A stretch of DNA of 64,000 bases from Planctomycetota bacterium (GCA_018970785.1 JAGWVR010000004.1:22039-86038), one strand, 5' to 3'; counted from the stretch's first letter, positions 24,026 to 32,816 are shown. Notes: generated by a model not told the origin, from the letters alone. Program-made: numbers and translations.

Positions 24026-25960
24026 ATGACGCGGCTCCTTCCGTCGATCATGTCTCCGAGGGATCTGGCCGATCTGTCGATCGAGCAGCTCGAGCAGCTC
24101 GCCGCGGAGATGCGGCGGAGCCTGTGCGAGGTGGCGACGACCCGGACGGCCCATTTCGCGTCGAACCTCGGCGTGGTGGAGCTGTGCCTGGCCCTCCACA
24201 AGGTGTTCGATTTCAGCCGCGACCGCCTCATCTGGGACACCGGTCACCAGATCTATCCCCACAAGCTGATCACCGGCCGGTTCGCCCGGTTCGCGACGAT
24301 CCGCACGCGCGGCGGGCTGATGGGGTATCCCAACCCCGACGAGAGCCCCTACGACCTGTTCATGACCGGTCATGCCGGCTCGAGCGTGTCGACGGCGCTG
24401 GGGTTGGCCAGCGGCGACGACCTCTGTGGGCGCGACGACCGGCGGAGCGTGGCGGTGATCGGCGACGGCGCCCTTCCCTCGGGGATCGTCTTCGAGGCGC
24501 TCAACAACGCCGGCTTCCTCAAGAAGCGGCTCCTGGTGATCCTCAACGACAACAAGATGTCGATCTGCCCGCGCGTCGGCGCGCTGGCGGAGTATCTCGA
24601 CGTGATCCGCACCAACCCCTGGTACCGCGGGATCAAGCAGCAGGCCGGCGAGATCATCAAGGGCGTGCCGATGGTCGGCGAGTCGATGGAGCGGATGCTG
24701 CTCAATGTCAAGGACTCGCTCAAGGCCACGCTCCACGGCGGCATGCTCTTCCAGGCCCTCGGGGTGCGCTATTTCGGCCCCGTCGACGGCCACTCGCTTC
24801 CCGGCTTGATCCGCTACCTCGAGCTCGTCAAGGACGAGGAGGGGCCGGTCCTCCTCCACGTCCTCACCGAGAAGGGGCACGGCTTCAAGCCGGCCGCCGA
24901 CGATCCGGTGTTCTTCCACACGCCGGCGCCGTTCGAATGCGACGACGACGACTGTGTGATCGCGATCAAGAAGTCGACGGCGCGGACCTACACCGACGTC
25001 GCCAGCGAGTCGATCGCCAAGGCGATGCGCCGCGACCAGACCGTGACGGTGATCACCGCGGCGATGTGCCAGGGGAACAAACTCGAGCCGGTCCGTGCCG
25101 AGTTTCCCACGCGGTTCTTCGACGTCGGGATCTGCGAGTCGCACGCCGTCGCCTTCGCGGCCGGGCAGGCCAAGGTCGGCTGCCGGCCGATCGTCGACAT
25201 CTACAGCACCTTCCTCCAGCGTTCCTACGACCAGATCTTCCAGGAGGTCTGCCTGCAGAACCTGCCCGTCGTGTTCATGCTCGACCGCGCCGGTCTCACC
25301 GGTCCCGACGGACCGACCCACCACGGGTCCTACGACCTCGGCTACCTGAGGCTGTTCCCCAACATCACCGTCCTCGCGCCGGGCGACGAACACGACATGA
25401 CGGCGATGCTCGATTGGGCGCTGACCCAGCCGGGGCCGGTGGCGATCCGCTACCCGAAGGCGGTCGTCGATCACCACCGTGGCGAGCGCGCCCCGATCGC
25501 CGCCGCGACCGCCGAGTTCATGCGCGGCGGCAGCGACGGGCTGATCGTCGCCTGCGGGACCCTTCTCGGAGCGAGCCTCCAGGCGGCGGCCCTCCTCTCC
25601 GAGGAGGGGCTCGACGTCGGCGTCGTCAACGCCCGGTTCGTCAAACCCCTCGATCCGCGCCTCGTCGAGCGGATCGAAGCCGCTCCATGGGTCGTGACGG
25701 TCGAGGAAAACGCCCTGCCGACCGGCTTCGGGAGCGCCGTGCTCGAGGCCTGCGCCGATGCCCAGGCCGCCGCACCGCGCGGGGCGTTCGTCCTTCCGCC
25801 GGTAGTCCGCCTCGGTCTGCCCGATCGGTTCGTCGAGCATGGCGAGCGCGGTGAATTGTTCGCCGAGCTCGGACTCGACGCGGCCGGGATCGCGGCCCGC
25901 TGCCGCGCGCTCGCCGGCCGGCAGGCGGCGAGCCTCGCGACACCGGTCGCGGGCCGTTGA
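24026..25960 (+). CDS. dxs: 1-deoxy-D-xylulose-5-phosphate synthase
   Basis: HFASNLGVVELCLALHKVFD, WDTGHQIYPHKLITGR, VIGDGALPSGIVFEALNNAG, DRAGLTGPDGPTHHGSYDLGYLR. Downstream of prenyl synthase. Confidence 0.97.
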   Translation: MTRLLPSIMSPRDLADLSIEQLEQLAAEMRRSLCEVATTRTAHFASNLGVVELCLALHKVFDFSRDRLIWDTGHQIYPHKLITGRFARFATIRTRGGLMGYPNPDESPYDLFMTGHAGSSVSTALGLASGDDLCGRDDRRSVAVIGDGALPSGIVFEALNNAGFLKKRLLVILNDNKMSICPRVGALAEYLDVIRTNPWYRGIKQQAGEIIKGVPMVGESMERMLLNVKDSLKATLHGGMLFQALGVRYFGPVDGHSLPGLIRYLELVKDEEGPVLLHVLTEKGHGFKPAADDPVFFHTPAPFECDDDDCVIAIKKSTARTYTDVASESIAKAMRRDQTVTVITAAMCQGNKLEPVRAEFPTRFFDVGICESHAVAFAAGQAKVGCRPIVDIYSTFLQRSYDQIFQEVCLQNLPVVFMLDRAGLTGPDGPTHHGSYDLGYLRLFPNITVLAPGDEHDMTAMLDWALTQPGPVAIRYPKAVVDHHRGERAPIAAATAEFMRGGSDGLIVACGTLLGASLQAAALLSEEGLDVGVVNARFVKPLDPRLVERIEAAPWVVTVEENALPTGFGSAVLEACADAQAAAPRGAFVLPPVVRLGLPDRFVEHGERGELFAELGLDAAGIAARCRALAGRQAASLATPVAGR

Positions 25961-25978
25961 GCCGCGCGTGGAATCCGC

Positions 25979-26926
25979 ATGCCAGCCCCCCGTCGCCTCG
26001 AGCCCGAACGCCCCCACGCCGGCGATCTCGCCATCGCCTTGGTGGCCTCCTCGGCCTCGGCCACGATCGCGACCGAGGCCGAGCGGCTGGCGGCATACCT
26101 CGTCGGACGGGGCCATCGCGCCTGGACCGCGACCGTGCCGCGGCGCGATCCGCGATCCGGGGCGCCCGAACGCGACGACGCGCCGGTGCTGCCCGATGCC
26201 GACCTGGTGATCGTGCTCGGCGGTGACGGCACGATCCTCCACACGGCCCGCTGGATGGCCTACCACCAGGTGCCGGTCCTCGGCGTCAACCTCGGAACGC
26301 TGGGATTCCTCGCCGACCACCCTCACGGGGACGTCGAGAGCGCGATCACCGCGATCGAGGCGGGGCGGTTCCGGCTGGTCGATCACATGCTGTTCGAATG
26401 CCACGTGCGCCGGGCCGGTGTCACCATCCACCGTGAACTGGGGATGAACGACGTCTCGGTCCTCGCCGGCCCGCCGTTCTCGATGATCGAGATCGTGCTC
26501 AACGTCGACGGCGAATACGCCACGACCTACCGCTGCGACGGGTTGATCGTCAGCACTCCCGTCGGCTCGACGGCCTACAACCTGTCGGCCGGCGGGCCGA
26601 TCGTGCGGAAGGATCTCGATGCGTTCATCTTCAATCCACTCAATTCCCATGCCCTGAGCAACAGGCCCGTCGTCGATTCGGCCGAGCGGATCTACGACCT
26701 GTTCGTCCCGCGCCCGAACGCCGGCTCGGCCTGCGTCGTCGACGGCCAGGTGGTCACGGGGCTGGAGGAGGGCGACTACGTCGCCGTGCAGCGGGCGGCA
26801 CCGCGGTTCACGCTCGTCGAGACCAGCGATCGCGGCTACTATCGCACCCTGCGCGACAAACTTCATTGGGGTGGAGGCTTCCAGGCGACCGGCCCGCGGT
26901 TCACGCGCGCCGGCCCACCGGGATGA
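25979..26926 (+). CDS. nadK: NAD(+) kinase
   Basis: VIVLGGDGTILHTAR, GVNLGTLGFLAD, GLIVSTPVGSTAYNLSAGGPIV, NPLNSHALSNRPVV. Confidence 0.96.
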   Translation: MPAPRRLEPERPHAGDLAIALVASSASATIATEAERLAAYLVGRGHRAWTATVPRRDPRSGAPERDDAPVLPDADLVIVLGGDGTILHTARWMAYHQVPVLGVNLGTLGFLADHPHGDVESAITAIEAGRFRLVDHMLFECHVRRAGVTIHRELGMNDVSVLAGPPFSMIEIVLNVDGEYATTYRCDGLIVSTPVGSTAYNLSAGGPIVRKDLDAFIFNPLNSHALSNRPVVDSAERIYDLFVPRPNAGSACVVDGQVVTGLEEGDYVAVQRAAPRFTLVETSDRGYYRTLRDKLHWGGGFQATGPRFTRAGPPG

Positions 26927-27005
26927 GACGGGCCCGGTGAACGGAATCCCGGAGCGTCCGACGCCGCAGTGGCCCGGACCCGTCCTGCTGGCAAGGAGAC
27001 GAGGC

Positions 27006-27902
27006 ATGGTCGCACGCGGGACTGCCGGGGGACGGAACGGGAAAGCGCGTCGCGGCAGCCGTCGGTGCGGCGCCGTCGCGTTGCTCCTGGCCGGCATCAC
27101 ACTCGCCGCCGGCGGTCGAGGACATGCCGACGAACCGGGCCCGGTGCGGCTCGAATACCGGTTCCGTTCCGGCGAGGTGCTGCCGATGTCGGTCGCCCAC
27201 CGGGCGCTCACCGAGACGACGGTCGCGGGCACGCGGCAGGCCGTCGAGACGGCCACCGATTCGACGAAGCGATGGCGGGTGACCGACGTCGACGACATGG
27301 GCCGGACGACGATCGAGCACTCGGTCGACGACGTGTCGATGACGTCGCGCACCAGCGACCGCGGCGAGACGCGGTGGCGCAGCGCTGACGCCAGTCCACC
27401 CCCCCCGGGCTACGAGACCTTCGCCGACAGCCTGGGGATCCCGCTCACGCGGCTGGTCATCGATCGTGCCGGGCGCGTCCTCGAGCGCCGCGAACTCCGC
27501 CCCCAGCCCCCGCCCGCGACCGGTGACCTGATGGTCGTGCCGTTGCCCGACGGGCCGGTCGCGGTCGGCGCCGAATGGACGGTGCCCCAGGAGGTCGTCG
27601 TCGAGGTTCCGGGTGGACCCCGCCGCGCCGTCCGGACGCGGCTCCGCTACCGTCTCGACGAGCTCCGTGACGGCGTCGCCGTGATCCACGTCGACACCAC
27701 CGTGCTCACCCCGATCGACGACCCACGGGTCGAGGCCCGGCTCCTGGAACGGATCTGGGACGGCACGATCCGCTTCGACATCGAACGGGGCCGGGTCGCG
27801 AGCCGGTCGACGACGATCGACCGGCGGGTCGTCGGGTTCAGCGGTGCCGAGTCGAGCCTGCGCTACAAGGCGAGTCTCGAGGAACGTCTTGCCGGCCCCT
27901 GA
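27006..27902 (+). CDS. Hypothetical secreted protein
   Basis: Signal-peptide-like VALLLAGITLAAGGRGHA and long ORF in operon orientation. No family assigned. Confidence 0.65.
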   Translation: MVARGTAGGRNGKARRGSRRCGAVALLLAGITLAAGGRGHADEPGPVRLEYRFRSGEVLPMSVAHRALTETTVAGTRQAVETATDSTKRWRVTDVDDMGRTTIEHSVDDVSMTSRTSDRGETRWRSADASPPPPGYETFADSLGIPLTRLVIDRAGRVLERRELRPQPPPATGDLMVVPLPDGPVAVGAEWTVPQEVVVEVPGGPRRAVRTRLRYRLDELRDGVAVIHVDTTVLTPIDDPRVEARLLERIWDGTIRFDIERGRVASRSTTIDRRVVGFSGAESSLRYKASLEERLAGP

Positions 27903-27919
27903 GTGGCGGTGATCGCCGG

Positions 27920-28046
27920 CTAGCTGTCCGTGGACAAAGCCCTCCGTGGCCTTTGTCCACTTGGGCGACCGCGGGAAACGCCGAGGGTTTCCCGGGCCGC
28001 CAGCGGCCGCATCCGGCGGCCGATCACTTTTTCCACGGGCTGCTAG
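27920..28046 (+). repeat. Dispersed 127-bp element, copy B (well preserved, with terminal inverted repeats and three internal hairpins)
   Basis: Termini CTAGCTGTCCGTGGA and TCCACGGGCTGCTAG are imperfect inverted repeats. Internal: GTGGACAAAG/CTTTGTCCAC, GGGAAAC/GTTTCCC, GGCCGCC/GGCGGCC. Second copy at 12739-12865. Confidence 0.9.
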
Positions 28047-28059
28047 CGCTCGACAATGC

Positions 28060-28088
28060 TTGCCCGCGGCGATCGACTGAAGTATTCT
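28060..28088 (+). promoter_or_regulatory. Putative sigma70-type promoter for rbfA-like/rtcB leader
   Basis: TTGCCC (28060-28065), 17-bp spacer, TATTCT (28083-28088). Confidence 0.5.
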
Positions 28089-28151
28089 TCCGCCGTGGCC
28101 GATGTTTCTGCGGCCTTTCTGCTGCTGCCCATCCGCGGGCGGAGGTGAATC

Positions 28152-28205
28152 ATGCACGCGATCGCCCTGATTGCCGTCGTCGACCGCCTGCCGCTGGCCG
28201 GCTGA
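28152..28205 (+). CDS. Putative 17-aa leader peptide (MHAIALIAVVDRLPLAG)
   Basis: ATG preceded by GGAGGTGAATC (strong Shine-Dalgarno). In-frame TGA at 28203-28205, followed directly by stable hairpins. Confidence 0.35.
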   Translation: MHAIALIAVVDRLPLAG

Positions 28206-28212
28206 ACCGCTC

Positions 28213-28389
28213 GATCGGACGCTCCCCGTCCGATCCGCCACCATGGGGCCGCTCCCCTGGTGATCCGGTTCCGAGCCCGCCTGCTCGCGCCTCCGGGAAA
28301 TCTCCGGTTTCCGCCGGTTTCCCGCAGTTTCCGGTGGCAGGTCTGACATCGCCTTTGGTGTTGCCCCTCCGGCGACCGTCGGCGATGTC
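28213..28389 (+). ncRNA. Hairpin-rich 5' leader segment upstream of rbfA-like/rtcB
   Basis: GATCGGAC-N7-GTCCGATC (28213-28235); CACCA(T)GGGG-N5-CCCCTGGTG (28239-28262); CGGGAAA-tct-CCGG-N6-CCGG-TTTCCCG (28294-28324); GACATCGCC...GGCGATGTC (28345-28389). Confidence 0.45.
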
Positions 28390-28489
28390 GCGCGCTCTCC
28401 GCGGCCCACGAGGCAGCTCCGGAAACAAGCCGTTTTCGGCTGCCGCATCCATCCACTGCCCCGTCCGACATCTCTCCCGGGAAAACCCC

Positions 28490-28894
28490 ATGGCCAGCCG
28501 CCGTTCGCTCCGTCGTCGTTCGTCCCGTTTCCCGTCGCCCGAAGGCGACGACCAGCCGTCGTTCCCCCGTTCCTCCACCGTCAATCGAAAGGACCTCCAG
28601 CTCTGCCGTCAGGTCGCTGAAGCGCTTCATCTCCTTCTCGGCGACTGCGGCGACGACATCCTCCGCGACCTCCACGTCGTCCAGGTGCTTCCCGCCCCCG
28701 ACGCCACGCAGCTGCTCGTGATCGTCGGCGCGGCCCCCGGAGACACGCCTCCCGATCCCGGCACCGTGCTCGAGCGCCTCCAGACGCGCTCGGGGATGCT
28801 GCGCGCCGGCGTGGCCGCGGCGATCACGCGCAAGCGTGCGCCGGCACTGCTGTTCGAGTACGCCGTGCCCCGGGTCGCGGAGGATCACCGATGA
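28490..28894 (+). CDS. rbfA: RbfA-like ribosome-binding factor
   Basis: NRKDLQLCRQVAEALHLLLGDCGDDILRDLHVVQVLPAPDATQLLVIVGA...LRAGVAAAITRKRAPALLFEY: RbfA-like pattern with C-terminal R-K-R-P. Start trimmed to ATG at 28490. Confidence 0.72.
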   Translation: MASRRSLRRRSSRFPSPEGDDQPSFPRSSTVNRKDLQLCRQVAEALHLLLGDCGDDILRDLHVVQVLPAPDATQLLVIVGAAPGDTPPDPGTVLERLQTRSGMLRAGVAAAITRKRAPALLFEYAVPRVAEDHR

Positions 28895-30027
28895 TGCGTT
28901 CCCCCTCGACCGTGACACCGCGGACGTGGCTGGTCGCGCCGCTCGCCGCCGACGTTCGCCGTTCGATCGACCGGCTGGCCGGATCGGCCGACGTCCGGCA
29001 GGTGGCGGTGATGCCCGACGTCCACCGGTCCGGTGACGTCTGCGTCGGAGTCGCCGTCGCCACGTCCGGCCTCGTCTATCCGGCGGCCGTCGGTGGGGAC
29101 ATCGGCTGCGGGATGGCGGCCCTGCGCTTCGACGCGGCGGCCGACATCCTCGCCGCCGAGGCCACCGCGATCGAGATCCTCCGCGGGTTCCGCGGGGCGG
29201 TGCCGGCGCTCAAACGGCGGCGTGCGGACGCCGAGGGGGGGCCCGACCCGGAGCGTCTCTCGGCCGCGCCCCTCGCGCGCGCCGCGCGGCGGGACGGCGC
29301 GTGGCAGCTCGGCACGCTCGGCCGCGGCAATCACTTCCTCGAGCTGCAGGCCGACCAGGAGAGGTGCCTGTGGCTGATGGTCCACAGCGGCTCGCGCGGC
29401 ATCGGCCGGGCGATCGACGCCTGGCACCACCGCACCGCGGTGCCGGTGGACGATGGCGGGCTGGCCGCGCTCGATGCCACCACCGCGGCGGGCCGGGCGT
29501 ACCTCGACGACGTCGCCTGGGCGCGGGAGTGGTCGCGTGCCAACCGGGCGTGCATCGCGCGGGCGGCTGCCGAAATCCTCCGAGCCGTATGCGGCGCCAC
29601 GGCGGAATGGGGGACGCTGGTCGACTGCGACCACAACCATGTCCGCGCCGAGTCGCACGACGGTGTCGACCTGCTCGTGCACCGCAAGGGGGCGTTGTCG
29701 GCGCGCGCGGGCGAGCGTGGGCTGGTACCGGGGTCGATGGGGACGGCGAGTTTCCACACCGTCGGCCGGGGATCGGCCGCGGCGCTCGAATCGAGTTCCC
29801 ACGGTGCCGGTCGGGCACTGCCGCGTGGCACGGCGGCGGAGCGGATCGACGCCGGCCGGCTGGTCCGGGAGATGCACGGTGTATGGTTCGACGCGCGCCG
29901 CGCCGGCCAGCTGCGCGACGAGGCACCGTCGGCCTACAAGGACATCCGCGCCGTGATGCGCGCCCAGCGCGAGTTGACCGCCGTCGAACGCGAACTGCGG
30001 CCGGTCCTCAGCTACAAGGCGACCTGA
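28891..30027 (+). CDS. rtcB: RNA-splicing ligase RtcB
   Basis: AVGGDIGCGMAALRF, GTLGRGNHFLELQ, MVHSGSRGIG, DCDHNHV, HRKGALSARAGE, VPGSMGTASF. ATGA overlap with rbfA-like gene. Confidence 0.95.
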   Translation: MMRSPSTVTPRTWLVAPLAADVRRSIDRLAGSADVRQVAVMPDVHRSGDVCVGVAVATSGLVYPAAVGGDIGCGMAALRFDAAADILAAEATAIEILRGFRGAVPALKRRRADAEGGPDPERLSAAPLARAARRDGAWQLGTLGRGNHFLELQADQERCLWLMVHSGSRGIGRAIDAWHHRTAVPVDDGGLAALDATTAAGRAYLDDVAWAREWSRANRACIARAAAEILRAVCGATAEWGTLVDCDHNHVRAESHDGVDLLVHRKGALSARAGERGLVPGSMGTASFHTVGRGSAAALESSSHGAGRALPRGTAAERIDAGRLVREMHGVWFDARRAGQLRDEAPSAYKDIRAVMRAQRELTAVERELRPVLSYKAT

Positions 30028-30042
30028 CGCCTGCGAAGCCCG

Positions 30043-31668
30043 TCAGCCGACGAGCAGCAGATCCTCGACGCGGCGGATCACGTCGGCGACTCGCCACGTC
30101 GCGTCGGCGAGCATCAGCGGGCGGTCGGTCGCGAGCCAAGCCGCGACCGTCTTGTGGGCCGACAACACCGTCGAGTGGCTGCGCCGGCCGAAGTAGCCGC
30201 CGATCTCGGTCAACGGCGCCGCGGTGTGCCGGCGGGCGAGAAACATCGCCAGCATCCGCGGATGGTTGACGGCACGCCCCCGTGAGCGCGCCTGGAGCGC
30301 GCCCGGGGCCAGCCCCAGCGCCGTGCACACCGCCCGGTCGACGTCGGCGATCCGGACACCGCGGTGGCACGAGCGGATCAGGTCGGCGAGGGCTTCCTCG
30401 GCCAGCCCGACATCGATCGGCAATCCGAGCATCTTGCTGGCCGCCTCGAGGCGGTTCACGGCGCCGACCAGCTCCCGCGAATGGCGGACCAGCCTGGTGG
30501 CCACGAAGGCCACCACGTCGTCGGGCAGTTCGAGCCCCCGCCGGGCAGCCAACGAGACGACGATCCCACGGCGCGACGCCTCGTCGGCCGGCTGGATCCG
30601 GGCGCTGATGCCGCCGCGGAGACGGGCCTGGAGATCGGCCCCCAATTCCGTGATCGTGTCGGGGTCGCGGTCCGCCACGAGCACCACCTGCCGGCCACGC
30701 CGCAGCAGGGCATCGATGGTGTGGCACAACTCGGTGACCGTCGCCCGGGCATTCCGGCCGGCGAAGAACTGCAGGTCGTCGATCGCGAACAGTTCCGCCG
30801 CCCGGCAGGTGCGCCGGAATGCGGCTGCCTGCCCTCCGTGCAGCGCCTGGAGGAACGCGGTCGTGAACTGCTCCGCCGTCTGCGCGACCACCGCACCGAC
30901 AGCGGCACGGTGCCGGACGCGCTCGCACAGCCCTTCCACGAGGTGCGTCTTCCCGCACCCGCCCGGGCCGACGATGACCAGCGGCGACACTTGCCCCGGT
31001 CGGGCCAGCGCCATCTCGACGGCGGTCCACGCCATCCGGTTGCCGGCGCCGACGACGAACTCGGCCAGCCGGGAACCCGGGACACTGCGTCCCGGCTCGA
31101 GCGGACGGCCGACACCGATGGCGGCGTCGCGCGGGATCGGCGCGACGGACCGCGGCTCGTCACCAGGCGCCGCCAGCGCCATCAGCGCCCCGCGGCCGGC
31201 AGTCGGGGCGCTCTTCACGGCCTCGGGCACGGTGGCCACGTCACCGCCCGCCGGCACGCCTTCCGGAGCGCACGCGGGCACGGCCGTGACCCATTCGACG
31301 GTGGCCGCCCCGTCGATCACTTCCCGGGCGGCGGCGACGAGGTCGGGATGAAAGCTGCGCTCGAGCCACTGCCGGGCGAACGCCCCGCCGACGACCACGC
31401 GCACCGTCCGGTTGCCGGAGGGGGCTTCGAGAACCTCGATCGCCGCGCCCTCGGTGAACCAGACGGAGAACCGTTCGGGTCCGATGCGCCGGCGCACCGC
31501 CGCGCGCAACTGCTCCGTCGCCTCGACAGCGACGCACCCAGCGGCCCGATCGTCGACGACCCGAAGCCCTGCCCCGGACGCTGTCGGCAACCGATCCCCG
31601 CCGGCCTGAGGACGGCTCGACTCCTCGTGCAGCGACGACGCGCGAAGCGATCTGGCCGTCCGTGCCAT
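30043..31668 (-). CDS. dnaA: Chromosomal replication initiator DnaA
   Basis: Domain I-like QLRAAVRRRIGPERFSVWF, Walker A VGPGGCGKTHLVEGL, Walker B LFAIDDLQFFAGR, domain IV HPRMLAMFLARRHTAAPLTEIGGYFGRRSHSTVLSAHK. Confidence 0.95.
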   Translation of the reverse strand: MARTARSLRASSLHEESSRPQAGGDRLPTASGAGLRVVDDRAAGCVAVEATEQLRAAVRRRIGPERFSVWFTEGAAIEVLEAPSGNRTVRVVVGGAFARQWLERSFHPDLVAAAREVIDGAATVEWVTAVPACAPEGVPAGGDVATVPEAVKSAPTAGRGALMALAAPGDEPRSVAPIPRDAAIGVGRPLEPGRSVPGSRLAEFVVGAGNRMAWTAVEMALARPGQVSPLVIVGPGGCGKTHLVEGLCERVRHRAAVGAVVAQTAEQFTTAFLQALHGGQAAAFRRTCRAAELFAIDDLQFFAGRNARATVTELCHTIDALLRRGRQVVLVADRDPDTITELGADLQARLRGGISARIQPADEASRRGIVVSLAARRGLELPDDVVAFVATRLVRHSRELVGAVNRLEAASKMLGLPIDVGLAEEALADLIRSCHRGVRIADVDRAVCTALGLAPGALQARSRGRAVNHPRMLAMFLARRHTAAPLTEIGGYFGRRSHSTVLSAHKTVAAWLATDRPLMLADATWRVADVIRRVEDLLLVG

Positions 31669-31753
31669 GGGGTCGTTCCAGATAGGCGACCTGCATCCAT
31701 CGGCAGGCGCCGCCACCGCGGGAATCGCTTCCCAGACGTGACGAACGTGGCGG

Positions 31754-31793
31754 AGTATAGGGGGGCATCGCGTGCTGTCAATTCATGACAGCA
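31754..31793 (-). promoter_or_regulatory. Putative dnaA promoter overlapping a perfect inverted repeat
   Basis: On minus strand TTGACA (31781-31776), 16-bp spacer, TATACT (31759-31754). Inverted repeat TGCTGTCA-ATTCA-TGACAGCA at 31773-31793 overlaps the -35. Confidence 0.6.
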
Positions 31794-31934
31794 TTGCCGC
31801 GTCGCATGTGAAAAAAGAGCACGGCTCGCGCGCTGGTGCAGGCGCGCCGTCGGTCGTTGGCATCCGCGCGACGTGTCGAAAACGTGCAGCCGGTGGGGGG
31901 AGACGCGCACCGGCGCGTCGATGCCGGTCGGCTG

Positions 31935-32816
31935 TCAGGAGGCGCGCCGCGCCGAGGTCGCCGTCGCGGTGGCACGCTCGCTGGCTGCCGAGGCGAGCCC
32001 CGTGCGGGCCAGTTCGTCGGCGAGTGGCACGCCTGCCGGGCCGGGCAGCGCCGCCGCCCAGGCGGCGACCGCAGACGGTTCGCGGCGCACGCGCGACGCC
32101 CCCGCACGATCGTCGCCGGCAGTCGCCCATGCCTCGGCGTCGTCGGAGAGCCGGACCAACAGCCGCTCGATGCCGGCGCGGTGCCACTCCAGACCGTCAC
32201 GGTCGAGTCCCTCGGGCACGTGGATCGGCCGGCTGACCACCGCCCGGGCCCGCGACCAGGGGCGGGGCACCGCGAACCGGTCCCAGGTCCGCAGGCGCCA
32301 CGGCCGGTCGAACCCCAACCCCATCGCCACCAGCGGGATGCGGAGCGTGCCGGCGAGGTAGACGCATCCGGCCGCCAGCCGGCGCCGTGGACCGCGCGGA
32401 CCGTCGGGCGTGATCGTCAGGTTGCCGGTGCGGGCCCGTTCGGCGAGCTGGCGGAGGACCACCGAACCGCCGTGGAACGTGCTGCCGCGGACCACGCCGA
32501 ACCCCATCATCCGCGCCACCTTGTCGAGGACGTTGGCATCCCAGTGCCGTGACAGCAGCATCGCGATGTTGGCATGCCCGCGGAGGTGGAGGGGGAGGAG
32601 GATCGCCTCGTGCCAGAACACGAAGATCTTCGCGCCACGGAAGTCGGGATGCACCGGATCGACCGTGGGATCGCCGAAGTCGGCGCGGTAGTCGAGCGTC
32701 GCCATCCAGTGGCGGATGGCGGCCGTCGCCACCAGGGAGGTGGCGCCGATGGCGAGGGGCGACGTGATCTTCACCGCGACAGGTCCTCCAGGTTCGCTTC
32801 GGGGCACGGGGGCCAC
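31935..32816 (-). CDS. DUF374-type lysophospholipid acyltransferase-like protein
   Basis: FVFWHEAILLPLHLRGHANIAMLLSRHWDANVLDKVARMMGFGVVRGST...LTITPDGPRGPRR. Confidence 0.88.
   Translation of the reverse strand: MAPVPRSEPGGPVAVKITSPLAIGATSLVATAAIRHWMATLDYRADFGDPTVDPVHPDFRGAKIFVFWHEAILLPLHLRGHANIAMLLSRHWDANVLDKVARMMGFGVVRGSTFHGGSVVLRQLAERARTGNLTITPDGPRGPRRRLAAGCVYLAGTLRIPLVAMGLGFDRPWRLRTWDRFAVPRPWSRARAVVSRPIHVPEGLDRDGLEWHRAGIERLLVRLSDDAEAWATAGDDRAGASRVRREPSAVAAWAAALPGPAGVPLADELARTGLASAASERATATATSARRAS

Noticed and set aside
27953-28489. N-terminal extension of the rbfA-like ORF (MSTWATAGNAEGF...)
   Set aside because: It is translated repeat element and leader DNA. RbfA-like homology starts after the ATG at 28490, and promoter/leader signals lie inside the extension.
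31773-31793. LexA/SOS box interpretation of the dnaA palindrome
   Set aside because: Spacing is CTGT-N9-ACAG, not N8, and no lexA/recA is present for comparison. Kept only as an unidentified operator.
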